64,000 nt of DNA from Thinopyrum elongatum (taxonomy: Eukaryota > Streptophyta > Magnoliopsida > Poales > Poaceae): positions 327,688,929 to 327,752,928 of the forward strand of contig CM022301.1 in the NCBI GenBank assembly GCA_011799875.1. Reading direction: 5' to 3'. The notes under the pieces are model-generated. The model had not been told where the DNA came from. It did no database searches and saw only the letters and a program-made list of their open reading frames with translations. Each line of letters begins with the position of its first letter. Positions within the stretch are counted from its first letter, which is position 1. Below are positions 1 through 11,230 of the stretch, in pieces. The position numbers were made by a program, and so were the translations under genes.

Positions 1-269
1 GATCGAGAGGGTGCGGGCGAAGGTGATGGTGAAGAGAGTGGCGGAGACGACCCCCTGGCCACCGTCACCAGGGCCAGTAGGACGCGGTAGGGCGAACGAA
101 GCTGTAGCCCACGAGGAAGCCTGCCGGGGCCCAGCTGGAGGGCCGCTGGAGGAGCCAGAGACACCATCCACACCTCCACATCCAACTCCCCGGCAAATCG
201 CCTTGCCGGAGAGGAGATACAGGTGCAGATGATGGCGCTGCCGCCTGACAGTGACGGTGCGGCTGGTGT
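1..269. other. 3' flank of the split B3 gene
   Basis: Sequence downstream of the B3 stop codon (minus-strand sense). It is GC-rich and has open frames on both strands, but none shows a recognisable domain. It is probably the 3' untranslated region and flank of the gene described at 270-391. Confidence 0.4.
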
Positions 270-391
270 TCAGCCGGAATCGGAGCCGGAGTCCTCTCCG
301 TCGACGTCGTCGTCATCGCCGTCACTGTCCTCCTCATCGCTGTCGCTCGAGGAGGAGCTTTCGTCGTCGGTCGAGCTCTCCGCGCAGCACC
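270..391 (-). pseudogene. 3' end of B3-domain gene split by a CACTA transposon
   Basis: C-terminal end of a B3-domain (plant-specific DNA-binding) gene whose 5' part lies at 31,738-32,278. On the minus strand this piece encodes an acidic, serine-rich tail (ESSTDDESSSSSDSDEED, then an Asp/Gly-rich run) and ends at a TGA at 270-272. Acidic Ser/Asp tails after a B3 domain are familiar in grass REM-type proteins. If the transposon and one copy of the ACC target duplication (389-391 and 31,738-31,740) are set aside, the pieces are 122 and 538 bases, exactly 220 codons, in one frame. The frame continuity and matching duplication are visible in the sequence. Function in transcription control is inferred from the family only. 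Confidence 0.8.
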
Positions 392-405
392 CACTACAAA
401 AAAAA
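392..405 (+). repeat. left CACTA terminal inverted repeat
   Basis: Fourteen bases identical to the reverse complement of 31,724-31,737. Preceded by ACC (389-391), the target-site duplication. Confidence 0.9.
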
Positions 406-639
406 GACACATCCGTGACATTTTGGGCCAAACGAATTTTTTTTCTGTCATGCTTATGACACTTCTATGACGATAATTGTGACAAAAGCAAGTATCATCA
501 TAGATGTGTTGGGCTCCTACTTCTATGACAAAAAATCATGAAAGAAAATGGGCTTTTCGTCCTAGGCGGGCCGGGGACGCACCTGCATGACATTCTTTGG
601 GTCGTCCATGATGGAAAAAATCATGGTAGAAGCGAGGGT

Positions 640-1330
640 GAGGAAAATTTCGGGGAGTTCCCGGTTACGGTGGGTGGTCGGGGCTGAGCGATGCACGGAG
701 GGATTGCGCGTTTCTCTCGTACACGTACACACGTGTGTGCAAGGCGTTGGGCTCTAACTGAACTCGAGCGAGGCATTTGCTTACTGAACCCGAGCGATTG
801 CACTAGCTACGTTACTGAACCCGAGCGATCGATCCCTGGCTGTTAACTGAACCCGAGCGATTCCTTCGCTACTGCTGCTAACTGAAGCCGATCGAAGCTG
901 CCTCTTGATGAACAGTCCCCGGTGGGTGTTGGATGAACAGTTCCCGGTGGGGATTGGATGAACAGGATCCCGTGGTAGTAGAGGCCGTTGTCGCTGGATG
1001 AACAGGACCCCGATCGAGGAGGTGGGGGTGGATGAACAGTAGCCGGTGGAGGGACCCCGTGGAGGGCTGGTTGAACAGGACCCCATGGAGGGCTGGTTGA
1101 ACAGGACCCCGTGGAGGGCTGGTTGAACAGGAGCCGGTGGAGGCTGGTTGAACAGGACCCCGTGGAGGGCTAGTTGAACAGTAGCCAGTGGAGGCAGGAT
1201 GAACAGGACCCCATGAATGAACAGTAGCTGGTGGAGGCAGGAGGAAGTCGATGGTGGATGAACAATACCAGGTGGATGCTGGAGGAAGTCGACGATGGAT
1301 GAACAGTAGCCCGTGGAGTCCCGTTTTGCG
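640..1330 (+). repeat. 5' subterminal direct-repeat arrays
   Basis: Two short-period arrays. At about 750-890 the motif ACTGAACCCGAGCGAT recurs four or more times with small changes. From about 905 to 1,320 a longer unit built around TGAACAGGACCCCGTGGAGG recurs about ten times in direct orientation. Open frames across it are by-products of the repetition. Subterminal repeats of this kind are where the accessory En/Spm protein is known to bind in better-studied CACTA elements; that role here is an inference. Confidence 0.65.
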
Positions 1331-4280
1331 GTACGCCACACCCCTCCCGATGAATAGGACCCCGTTTCGACCGTAGGCGCTCCAACACAAGTCCGTTTCC
1401 TCCATTTTGCGGTACGCCACACCCCTCCCGATTAACAGCACCCCGTTTCGACCGTAGGAGCTTGAACACAAGTCCGTTTCCTCCGTTTTGCGGTATGCTA
1501 GACCCCATTTCGGCTGTTCCCTCCAAGCCAGTTGGCTCCCGATGAACACGACACATTCCGAACCAATCTGTTGCCTCCTGACGAACACGGCGCTGTTTCT
1601 CCGTTCCGACCCAGTCGGTTGGCTGCCGATGAACAGGACATCGTCGTTGTACACGTTCGAGACCCTACCCGTATGTACGTACGTAGCCATATTTACTTTC
1701 TTGCAGCGTGGCTGTACATACGTGTACACGATATAGACAGGATAGCCTGAACAGCTACCGCTCTTTACTGGACCACGGTTCATCGTGGCAGAAAGACCGA
1801 TGGACCAGTATGTACGTACACGTTTGCGACCAGAATGACAATGCTACGTACGCTTCGACCGGGTGGGTCCCGGCTGTCAGGGAGGATAAGGAGGCACTAC
1901 CTTGCATGCGAAGATATTGATGGTGGGTCCGAGCTGACAGGGGGAGGATTCTTTTTTTTGCCCGTAATAAGGAGGCACTTCCTTGCGTGCGAAGATGTAG
2001 CTGGTGGGTCCATCTGTCAGCCTCACCACGTACAGTCCTCTTCTGATGGCTATCGTTCGTTGACCACACCACACGGACAGCACCAGGCGGTGGACGACGG
2101 TGAGGCAAGGAACGACGCAGAGCCTGGGAACACGCGGAGGGTAGTACGAGGGTTGACTGGTTTGGCTGCGGTGTGAGGCTGATGTCGCCGCAGAATAACA
2201 GGGGGTGTGGGTGAGTAGAGGGATGGCTTGGCCAGCGGTGGGAGTAGTAGGGGGTGGTGAGGCCCGCGCGGCAGCACAGCCGGCCACGGGAGGCAGGAGC
2301 ACGCGATGGTTTGGACGGCTGGAGCAAGAAAATCACAGGTTGAAGAAGCAGGACGACCGTTGGATGTTAACAATCCAACAGTCACTGGTGATAGAATCGT
2401 TTGTTGACTAAGTTGACAAAGCCCTGCGTACGCGTCAACTTAGTAGGGCGACAAGTCAGCCTCCAAATCTGGTGGGCCCCAGCTATCATGGGGAGCACTC
2501 GTTATTTTTCGCTTAATAAGGAGGCACTTCCTTCCGTGCCAAGATATAGCTGGTGGGTCCCAGCTCTCATTGGGAGGATTCATTCGTTTTGGCGTAAGAA
2601 GGAGGTACTTGCTTGCGTGCGGCCATGGACCATGTGGGTCCCAACTGTCAGCCTCTCCATGTACATCCTTCTTCCGATGTTGTCGTTTGTTGACAACGTT
2701 GACCACGCCGTGCCGAGAACACCAACGCGATGGACGACGGCGAGACCCAGGAAGGGAATGACCCGGAGGCGGCGAAGCCACAGCAGTGTAGGGATGTGGG
2801 TGAGTAGAGGGATGGCCTGGCCAGTAGTGGGAGTAGTAGGGGCGGTGAGGCCTGCGCGGCAGCACAGCCGGCCACGGGAGGCGGGAGCAGGCGGTCCCGC
2901 CGGCGCTGGATTTGGTGGCTGGAGCAGGAAGATCAGAGATTGAAGAAGCACGATGGCCGTTGGATTGACATCCAACGGTCACGTCTGCTAGAATCGTTTG
3001 TTGACGTATATAATAAGTAAAAAAATCTTGCATACGCGTCAACTTAATAGGCCCACAAGTCAGACCATTCCCTATTTTTTTAATAATTTACAGCTCATTG
3101 CAACTTCTTATGCAATTTATTGCAGTCCATTTTTTTGGTTGGCCAGGGCCAGGGTTAAAAATTTAAACAAAATTTCACATATTTCGGTGGGTCCAAACTA
3201 TTTTTAATACCGAAATGTCGAGCCAGATTTAAAGTACTTTGAAGATATATTTAAATTAGGTTAAAGCCCAGTGAAATTGGAATCTGATAATGTGAAAAAA
3301 TTCAGAAATTTGAAAGTAATTGCCAATTTGTCGTCTGTTTTTTATATTTACAGCCCATTTCATATTACTTTCAAGATTTGCAGCCGTCTTGAAAGAGTTG
3401 CAGCCCAGCAGGGTGTAGAAAAATAAGTAGGCCTAGATTGGGTATTCTTCAGAAAAAAATACACTGGGCTCATTTTCACAAAGAAAAAAATAGCTGGGCT
3501 GGTCATGTGGTGAACGTAAAATAGAAGCCTGGGCTAGATGGGCCACAGCCCAGTTGAAACCCTGCTCCGTCTCAACAATAACAAAAAATATACTGCTCGA
3601 GCAGCTACGTCCCAGGTGTCAGCCGATCTTGTGTTGTTCTCTTGTCTATTGACTATACACTGACAATGTCGTGGGTCCCAGATGTCAGCAAACCACTAGG
3701 AGGAAGCATTTTCTTTTTCTATACGCTGACAATGGAGTATATAACAAAAAATGAGGAACTTGCTTGTGTACGGCCATGGACATGGTGGGCCCCTACTGTC
3801 ATCCTCTCCACATACAGTCCTCTCCCGATTCCTCTTGTTTGCTGACCATGTTGACAACGCGAGAGGGCGGTGGCGCGGCGAGCGCACCAAAGCACGCGGA
3901 GGACAACGGCGAAGCCTCGGACATTAGCGTTAACGATTTAGGAGACGGTGGGGCAGTGATGCGTGCGCTGAGGCGCAGCCAGCCGTGGGAGGCGGAAGCA
4001 GGCGGCCCCACCAGGCTGGTTTGGTTTTGGCGGCTGGAGGAAGACAGGACTGAAGAAACATGATAGACTGTAAAAGCAGCAGGAGTACTTAACAACCTTA
4101 ACTGAAACCAGCAGGGGCACTTAACAACCATAGCGGAAAGCAGTATGAGTACTTATACATGTTCAACCATACAAAGCACGCCTCGAACAGTGCTACTTTG
4201 CCTACAGTTAACCAAGGGTGAGGCCACCAAGCCCCAGGACAAGGCCCAGGCGCCACCCCGCGCATCCACAACCTTCTGAA
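1331..4280 (+). repeat. CACTA 5' subterminal region, dispersed imperfect repeats
   Basis: No gene seen. The stretch is made of units of 100 to 600 bases that recur out of phase: blocks around GGTGGGTCCCAGCTGTCA, GGAGGCACTTCCTTGCGTGC and GTTGACTAAGTTGACAAAG. Two larger copies run about 1,880-2,400 and 2,400-3,040. The same units occur in inverse orientation at 58.7-60.9 kb. From about 3,080 to 3,600 the DNA becomes AT-rich with scattered GGGCTG/CAGCCC motifs, as in the inverted copy. Confidence 0.6.
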
Positions 4281-4287
4281 AGCGGCT

Positions 4288-5370
4288 TCATCTCACAATG
4301 TGGTCAATAAACAGGATATTCACTTTAGAGCCATGGAAAAGCATGAGCATAACCTTCTGTCCTATTCTCCAAGATGGACGGGCCTTCATTATTTGAGACC
4401 ACCCATGAATAAGTATCTTTTCACCTCCAAGGGAAATGGAGTAGGTCGACATAAACATCATGTTGTGACCAAGCGCAAGTCTGACCCGACCATGGTCAGG
4501 CATCTGTATAGGAACAATAGAACTGGGCAGTTTCTGTTTCAAGAAGATCACAGCTGTAAAACTGTGTATAAGCAAGAGTTTATGAACAACATATATAACA
4601 GAAAACAGCTCGTACCATAAGTTTCTCGACACAGTTGGACCTGTTCAACGTGTGCAGCAGTGGCACACATATCCCACATGACCTTCCACCATTGAAACAC
4701 CCCACAAGGACCTCAAGACGATCAATAAAGTGTAGGAACTGGTGGATGTCATCCCAGTCAACTTCAGTGCCATCAGTAACAGCCGAGTTCTTATAGAATA
4801 ACAAACGAGTAGTGTGCTTAACTTTGAAATAACCTACACGTGCCACCAATTATAAGAAATATTAGTTAGAAGTAGCATCTTCGTGAGAGAAGGGAATCAC
4901 AAATCATTGCTACTTCTAAAGTTAAATTGTGATTAGTTAGACAGAATAGGTGGATTAAGAAGTAATCGAGGCAACATGCAAGAACCAGATACAAAACTAA
5001 CATGGATGAACTACTGGAACGACGTCGGGGTGGAAGATCACAGTGAAGATGAGACCAGGTTCTGCTATTTCTATCAACATTCGTGCGCCAACTTTCAGTC
5101 TGTAACACTTGAGAAAGTTTATCCAAGTTCGGCCATAAAAAAGCAGCGATCTTCTTGGTTCATGAACCCAACTCGGAACTTATATCCATGGCTTGTCTTC
5201 AATGTGACCATTAAATTGGTGTATCCAGTTATGGCAAGGCCGACCATCTTGAGTACATGTGTTCTGGCAGAGCAAGGAATGCACTGCAGGAAAAATAATA
5301 TGAGAACACAATGTATTCGCTATCCAAATCTAGAAATAATTTCCTCCTTCACGTCAGTGTTGACCTTGGT
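4288..5370 (-). CDS. B3-like gene A (two degenerate B3 domains), captured in the CACTA element
   Basis: Minus-strand, multi-exon, probably decayed. The last exon is 4,288-4,533 (acceptor CAG at 4,534-4,536; 82 codons with stop). It encodes a B3-like half-domain with GRVRLAL, GGEKILIHGWSQIMKARP and a final hydrophobic strand. The preceding exon ends at 4,616 (donor GT) and reaches to about 4,849. Further upstream, about 5,150 to 5,030, another frame encodes FYGRTWINFLKCYRLKVGA, the GW..F...L..G signature that closes a B3 fold, so two B3 domains are implied. Stops and frame changes between the pieces suggest decay, although missed introns are possible. The last exon matches the last exon of the neighbouring locus at 6,488 position for position. 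DNA-binding function is inferred from family. Confidence 0.5.
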
Positions 5371-6487
5371 ACTAGTACCTTTTATCCAAATATAGCAATC
5401 CAAATTTCCAAATTAGTCGACAGCATGTTCAAAAACCCCCACCCTCCCGGATAGAAAAGAGGATTCTAGGAACATACTGTTCGCGTTTTAAAATCCTGTG
5501 TTAGGATGAGAAGGAACAAGTGTGGCGTATCGCCGAGGGCGCAGAAACCTGTAGGGTCCTCACACTTTGGGAACTGCAAATGAAACACACTAGATTCAGT
5601 AGGAAGAAAAATGCATCAACGGCGGCGGCTGCCATCCTAGGATTACCCGCGACCAAGGGACTAGGATTTATCGGGGATGGATGAAGAATTCGTACCTGGT
5701 TCTCCATGAGAAACCCTACGCAATCGCCGAGAGGGGGTTTTCTCTGAACAAGCAGATGAGGGAGAAGGGGATTCAGGCCCAGTGAAATATTGCTGCTTCG
5801 TTCGTCCAGCTTACTGCTAAAGCTAGAAAGGTGGGGTTTTTTGTGATTTGACGGCTCATTGGGCATTACTGCGGTGCTACGACCGGGGTGAGCCTACCGT
5901 GCAGTTGTGCACTCTAATTTGGTGCATGGCACATGGACCCCGTTGCCGGATGCCCCACATATCAGTGAAAGGAAGTAGAAAGGTAGGAGTAACTAGTTAC
6001 ACATAAATATATTTTTGACAGAGAGATACTCCCTCTGTAAAGAAATATAAAAATCTTTTATATCACAACTTTATACATAAGAAAAATCAAGGGGAATATA
6101 TATAACATATTATGGGGGTTCAGCTGAGAATATAATACTCAGACAAGCTCACGGTTCTGGACTTTGGGCCACAGGCTGGTGGGCCTGCATGTTTGGGGGC
6201 CCATGTGTTCTAACTCAGCGCATTTCATATTGCAAGCGATCGGTACGGCGCTGGTTTTAGATGCTGTCGCAAGGCGAATACAGAAAATTCAATAAAGCAC
6301 GGCAGCTGTTAGAATGAAATCGAACTACAGTTCCTAACCAGCAATCAGAGTTGCAATTCTTTCACGATATCCTACGTGATAAATAATACTGTCATACTAC
6401 TTAAACACACAGGACACTTGTTTCACCATGCCATATTATTACATCAAAAGCTCTCGGAGGATAGATCAGTTCGGTAGTTGCGTAATG
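5371..6487 (-). promoter_or_regulatory. upstream region of gene A, with a shared module
   Basis: Holds the presumed 5' end of gene A. Bases 5,825-5,975 form a module that recurs at 9,455-9,610 and, more diverged, at 11,430-11,530: GATTTGACGG.TCATTGGGC, then GCGGTGCTACGACCGGGGT, then CGTGCAGTTGTGCACTCTA and CATGGACCCC. Around 6,028-6,065 there is a half Stowaway-like end (ACTCCCTCTGTAAAGAAATAT) with no clear partner. The rest, 6,070-6,480, is AT-rich with nothing recognised. Confidence 0.5.
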
Positions 6488-7530
6488 CTACTGAAGAATT
6501 TCAAAGTTGATTTGGACCAGCTCTCCTTGCCGAGAAAATTTGATTTTGACATCATCCCCTACCGCAAGATTTGATAGAGTTTTGAACCTTGACCATCCTT
6601 TAGCATCAATCATCATGCAACCACCCTTTGTACTTACGGTATATTGAGCAGGTTCATTCACACCAAGGCTGCGCATGGTAAGAGAAACTTGGCCATGGTC
6701 ACCCGGATTTTTGAACGACTCCCTCGTTGCTCTAGGAATTCTCTGTTTGCAAACAAGAAGACATACACAAACAGTTAGATCAACACAGTGAATCATGTGA
6801 AACAACATGGAAAGAAAAAAGAACGAAGCAATTGGGCGGCCAATGCTTACCAAGAAGGTGGAGATGTCGGTTTTTGTAAGGACTTTGGTATATGCAGTGC
6901 AAACTGCAGCCCAGTCTGTTGCCGGTGCAACTGCTGGTTCCGTTGCCGCTGCACGGGCCGGAGCAGATGCAAGTGCAACTTCAAGTGTTGGTGCAGGTGC
7001 CAGAGCCATTGCTGGTGCCCGTGCCGGTGTGACTGGTAGTGCCGCTGCTGCTGCCGGAGATGGTGCTCCTTGTGGAACTGATGCCGGTGTCGGAGCAGGT
7101 GCCCGTGTCGGTGCCCGATCCTCCGATAGATCAGCCTGATCCGCTGACGCGGTCGGTGCCCAATCCTCTGGTGGATCAGACTGAGCTGCTACCACTGTCA
7201 GTGCTAGAGCCAGTGCCGTTTGAGAAGGTGCTGGTGCTTGATCCGATGCTGAAGGTGGTACCGATGTGCGAGACAGCAGCGATCGTCTCTGGTCTGCTAT
7301 GATTTCATACTTCAGCTTTCTAACTTCACTAGGCTCCGTGACCTTGATCCAGTCTTTTTCTTCACTTCTTTTAAACGCCAGAAGGACTAATTGTGGCGTG
7401 TTTATTAAACCAAACTGTAGTTCATCATAGGGCTTCAGATTGTACTCAGACAACAGACTGGTCCAATTGTGTCCAGTAATATAAGTGATGGACAGTGCCT
7501 TCATTACTGACATGACATAAGAAGTGAAAC
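6488..7530 (-). CDS. B3-like gene B, 3' exons with Ala/Pro-rich linker
   Basis: Minus strand. The terminal exon 6,488-6,742 (85 codons with stop, acceptor CAG at 6,743-6,745) encodes a B3-like domain: RIPRATRESF, DHGQVSL, AKGWSRFKTLSNLAVGDD and a closing VQINFEIL strand. It joins in frame to the exon 6,851-7,530 (donor GTAAGC, acceptor TTTGCAG). That exon ends with AYTKVLTKTDISTFL, the start of the same domain. Its other end holds the end of an upstream B3-like domain (YITGHNWTSLLSEYNLKPYD). Between the two is a long Ala/Pro/Asp linker of about 130 residues. Two B3 folds joined by a low-complexity linker fit REM-type proteins. The exons here have no internal stops, so this is the best preserved captured gene. 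Its link to the 8,114-9,152 exons is uncertain. Confidence 0.6.
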
Positions 7531-8113
7531 CTGCAAAAATAACCATCATAGAGCAAACCAAACAGTTTATTCTGTAACGAATGAGACATGGCAAAACCTG
7601 CATCGTAAAATTACAGCAAAAGTAAGAAAACATGACAGTAAATCAATAAGATTTACTTGATGTGACACGAGTGAATCCTTACCAAGAAATCACTATGTTC
7701 AAGTTCTAAACAGAAGGTTGATCATCCAATTATGGGTGGCATGCAGGGCCCCCGCTTACTCCCACAAGCAGGACAGTCCAAAGGTCGTGAAAAATCATAT
7801 GGACCGAACATCCATGGGACTGGAAATCCTGGTAGGTGCGATAAACCCTGCAATGCATACAGATATTGGAGTGTAACCATAATTGATAAACCGTTCTCAC
7901 AAAAAAGATGATCTGGATACTTCAAAATATACAGACTGAATTGAGTGGATAGACATTAACATAGACTATTCTCAGGACTCACCACACAACAAAAGCGGCC
8001 GTACTAAACAGTACAGGGTTCACACACACAAATCAAGTACTGAACAATAGTACTTACTACAGACAAGCAAAGTTGCACTAATTAAACTCTGCAGACTATT
8101 TCTTGCCACCGAC
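7531..8113 (-). other. intron or gap between gene B segments
   Basis: Between about 7,735 and 7,850 a minus-strand segment bounded by TTGCAG and GGGAGTAAGC could be an exon. It encodes LSHLPGFPVPWMFGPYDF followed by a CPACG motif. The remainder is AT-rich and looks intronic. Nothing else is recognised. Confidence 0.3.
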
Positions 8114-9152
8114 CTATGGGATGTACCCCACGTAACTGACTAGGCCATGGACTTCGTGAGAGATGTCTACCGGCACCATCGCCAGCTCGTCAACCTTGGA
8201 GAACCTAACAGAGTGGTCTTTCCACTCATAAATATGACGATGAAGACAGTCTGCATCAGATTTGTCGGGAAGCTTTACAAGAACCACACCCTTCATAATC
8301 GAAGGCACAGCTAGGAAATTGTTGTGGTGAAGTACACCCACGAGAACACACCTGACAACAATGCTACAGGAAAACAATAGTTCACGACATGTGGCGACAA
8401 GGACACAGCAGCTGGATAGTTTAGTAGTAGAACTCATCCTCAGGTCTTCCAGTTCACACGGCATGACTTTGAGAACTTCATCTCCACCGCGGACCTGGTT
8501 CTAATTCAAATAGAAACCAAATATTTTATTACTACCTCCGTTCAGAAATATAAGATGATTTTCGATATTTAACTCCATATAAGACTACATATACGCACAT
8601 AAATGAGTGAACAAAGACACTAGAACATGTCTTCAAAGGCATGAGAGAAGAGGGATTACTTGCAATATCCATAACACAAGTTACTGAGGCTAATATACTC
8701 TCTTCAAAGGCATGAAAGCTAAAATCTTGCATTTCCTATAGCTAGCATTGATGTTCATAAAGTAGTTGAAAGTAATCTATAAGAAATCAGTGTTATGTGC
8801 AATAATCATATGTATGTCAACCTCTCGCATGTTTTGGTCAAAAGAGCAATTTAGAACCGTCATTTGGCACACAAAAATCACATGCAAGATCACCCAAAAA
8901 GTTGTAATACTAGTACTAGTACGGCATGTTAGATGAAAAAACACAATCAAGATCGCCAAAAAGATTGTCAAGAAGAGATATTACCTGGACTTGCTTAATG
9001 AGGGATCCCGGAGAGGGGGGCTTGGACAGGGCAATGGCCTTGAGCTTGTCTGCGGTAGTCTCGGTGAGGTGCTTGAGCTTCTTCGTACCCTGAGCCTCGA
9101 CGGTTTTGGCCAGAGCCATAGACATCACTTCGGCCGGTGCTCCAGGGTCCAT
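8114..9152 (-). CDS. 5' exons of gene B, or a separate two-exon 184-codon gene
   Basis: Exon 1 is 8,985-9,152. The ATG at 9,152 opens 56 codons (MDPGAPAEVMSMALAK at the start) that end exactly at a CAG|GTAATA donor. Exon 2 starts at 8,500 after a TTAG acceptor in the same phase and stays open to a TAG at 8,114-8,116, for a predicted 184 residues. Exon 1 is Lys/Ala-rich and probably helical. Exon 2 has a Cys-rich hydrophobic stretch followed by a charged region with VPSIMKGVVLVKLPDKSDAD. I recognise no domain. It may be the start of the B3-like gene that continues at 7,530, with an intron donor inside exon 2. A 5' leader and a module shared with gene A lie just upstream (9,455-9,610). Confidence 0.45.
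8528..8640. mobile_element. partial Stowaway-type MITE
   Basis: TACCTCCGTTCAGAAATATAAG, then further inside AGACTACATATACGCACATAAATGAG, is the left half of the common Triticeae Stowaway pattern (compare 14,439-14,598). No matching right terminus is visible, so it is a fragment. Confidence 0.5.
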
Positions 9153-10325
9153 CAAGAAACTGTCAAATAGAAATAAAAGAAAAGAAACCATAATCACAAA
9201 CCCAAAAGAAGAACAGAGAGGGAGTTATAGGATCAGTCTCAGGGTTGCAAGACCGGGCCTTGGCTAGAATCAACACCATTGATGCGCTCACCTTTCCTTC
9301 TTTGGGAGAGAAGAACAATGGCAGAAGCGTGTCGGGATTTTCTTGAAGAAATGAGGAACAAGATGAGGGAGAAGCGAGTTGGGGTTTTCTTCAAGAGAGG
9401 AAGCTGAGGGAGAAGAGTGAAATGATGGTTGCTTCGTCCGTCCAACTTACTGATGGAAAGGTGGGGGTTTTGTGATTTGACGGATCATTGGGCATTACTG
9501 CGGCGCTTCGACCGGGGTAGTCTACCGTGCAGTTGTGCACTCTAGTACAGAGTAATTTAGTGCATGGCAAGTGGACCCCAATGCTGGCTGTCCCACACAT
9601 CGGCGAAAGTGAGTAGCAAGGTTCCCGACGACCGTCGAGGAGGATCCGCACGGTAGAGCGTGTCCACTGTTTCTGAAGAAAAAAATGATTACAGCAAGCG
9701 TTTCCACTCTTATGACGGAGGAGTGCGAAACATGGCAGCCACTTGAACTTACACAGTACTCCTACTACTAGGCATGTGTAGTGGTTCATACGTCAGTACT
9801 ACATAATCGTGTAGCTAGTGTAGTAAGATATGACGATAACAAATGATGTTGTGCGCATGTCAACTATATGAACAGTAATGTAACATACCCCTTTTTGACT
9901 GTCCGGTCAAGAATGAATGGTGAGATCAATGTTAACAGAACTAGGTCTACAGCGCACGGAGAGTATGGTGCTACAGTACTCCACGGAACATGAACCATAT
10001 GAAGCACGAATCAGTGTTAGGCAGGGTGTATGAAGGGTGCATGGGATGGGAGCAAAAGTTCCCTTCTTGACCCACTTTTGGGTGTTTGGCAGAGTGCATG
10101 AAGGGTGCATGAGTCCACACTAGTAGGTTAACACAAATACACTAGGAGCATGCATGAAGAGGGGTGCTGATATGAGCATGCACGAAGAGGGAACAACTAT
10201 ATTGAGATGAGAATGCAACCAAACACACCCACACACTTTGTGCTATAGTGACTGATCTGCACTGTCTGAGTTTGATCTAATGGTCATGTTGCGCCGAGAC
10301 ATGGACATGCCCATGCAGAGGATGC
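9153..10325 (-). promoter_or_regulatory. upstream region of gene B, with the shared module
   Basis: 9,455-9,610 is the second copy of the module described at 5,825-5,975, in the same position relative to the start of its gene. From about 10,020 to 10,200 there are imperfect direct repeats around GGGTGCATGA and TGCATGAAGAGGG. No coding potential is recognised. Confidence 0.45.
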
Positions 10326-11030
10326 CTAAACACCACTGAAGTCCCTCTGCTTCTCAAGGTGCACGACATTGGTGATGCAGGGTGCCACCACCCATAGAGC
10401 CCGCCCCCGGTCGACGGGAGCCAGCTTGTCAAAGACGGCATCCAATGGCACGAATGGATTCTGGTGACGAAGCCCTGAGAGGATTCACGCGGCAATGGCG
10501 ACGGCAGCCCGCAACCCCTCCTTGTCCAGCTCCGCCCCCACCATCGCACGGAGACGGCTCAGCTCCTCGGAGATATAGGTGAAGAAGGAGACCAGGTCAG
10601 GAAGTCGCAGCTCATTGAAGTCGACGGGGTGGTTGAACGGGTTTAGCCCGACGGCCAGCATGGTCGCGCTGGCACGACGGTAGGCATCGCGTAGCCGCAA
10701 CACGTGTGTGGCAACATGGTCCACCAAGTGGTTGAGGCGATCCTGGACCTCGTCACGATCGGCCCGCTCGCGCTCCAGCCGGCTCGCCTGACCACCTATC
10801 GTATCTCCCGCTTTCTGCAGCAACGCCGCCGACGCCTCGAGCATCTTTGTGGTGGACGCCTGCTTCTTTTGAAGCTCCGTGAACTCCCACACATAAAGGA
10901 GGAACATGGCACTCCTCTTCTCCTTGAGCTCACGGAGATCCACGTCCTTGGCCCTGAGCTCCGCATCCTTGGCCTGGAGCTCCTGTGTCAGGTGCCTCAC
11001 CTTAGACTCCGTGATCTGGTGCGCCGGCAT
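10326..11030 (-). pseudogene. coiled-coil protein gene with one in-frame TGA
   Basis: The ATG at 11,030 opens 235 codons to a TAG at 10,326-10,328. One TGA interrupts them at 10,485-10,487, with the same frame continuing cleanly for about 52 codons (ILSGLRHQNPFVPLDAVFDK onward). The N-terminal 100 residues are a charged coiled coil (QELQAKDAELRAKDVDLREL). The C-terminal half is more globular, with LPDLVSFFTYISEEL. The stop sits where CGA (Arg) would fit, so a single C-to-T change is likely. A TATAAAA box at 11,199-11,205 lies about 170 bases upstream on the same strand, and a diverged copy of the gene A/B upstream module lies at 11,430-11,530. Similar coiled-coil proteins accompany cereal transposons, but I cannot name the family. 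Confidence 0.55.
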
Positions 11031-11198
11031 GGAACCAGGTAGAAGCAATGGGGAGAGGAAGCAAAGGGGGCGAAACGGCTGAAAGGCAATGCAATCTACG
11101 GGAAGGCGGAGGGAGCCAGCCGAGGAGCGGGGTGAATCTTTTGGTTTTCACCATGGGAAAACACCAGTCGACGACTTTTCACATCAAGGAGCAGTGGG

Positions 11199-11205
11199 TT
11201 TTATA
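11199..11205 (-). promoter_or_regulatory. TATA box of the coiled-coil gene
   Basis: TATAAAA on the minus strand, about 170 bases before the ATG at 11,030, leaving room for a 5' leader of roughly 140 bases. Confidence 0.5.
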
Positions 11206-11230
11206 GGCGGAGTCATCATGACTAATTGCT

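Noticed and set aside
900..1783. A 301-codon minus-strand frame and others across the 5' array
   Set aside because: Low-complexity translation of the TGAACAGGACCCCG tandem repeat.
6788..7302. Plus-strand Cys/Ala-rich frames
   Set aside because: They are the complement of the Ala/Pro-rich linker of the minus-strand B3-like gene.
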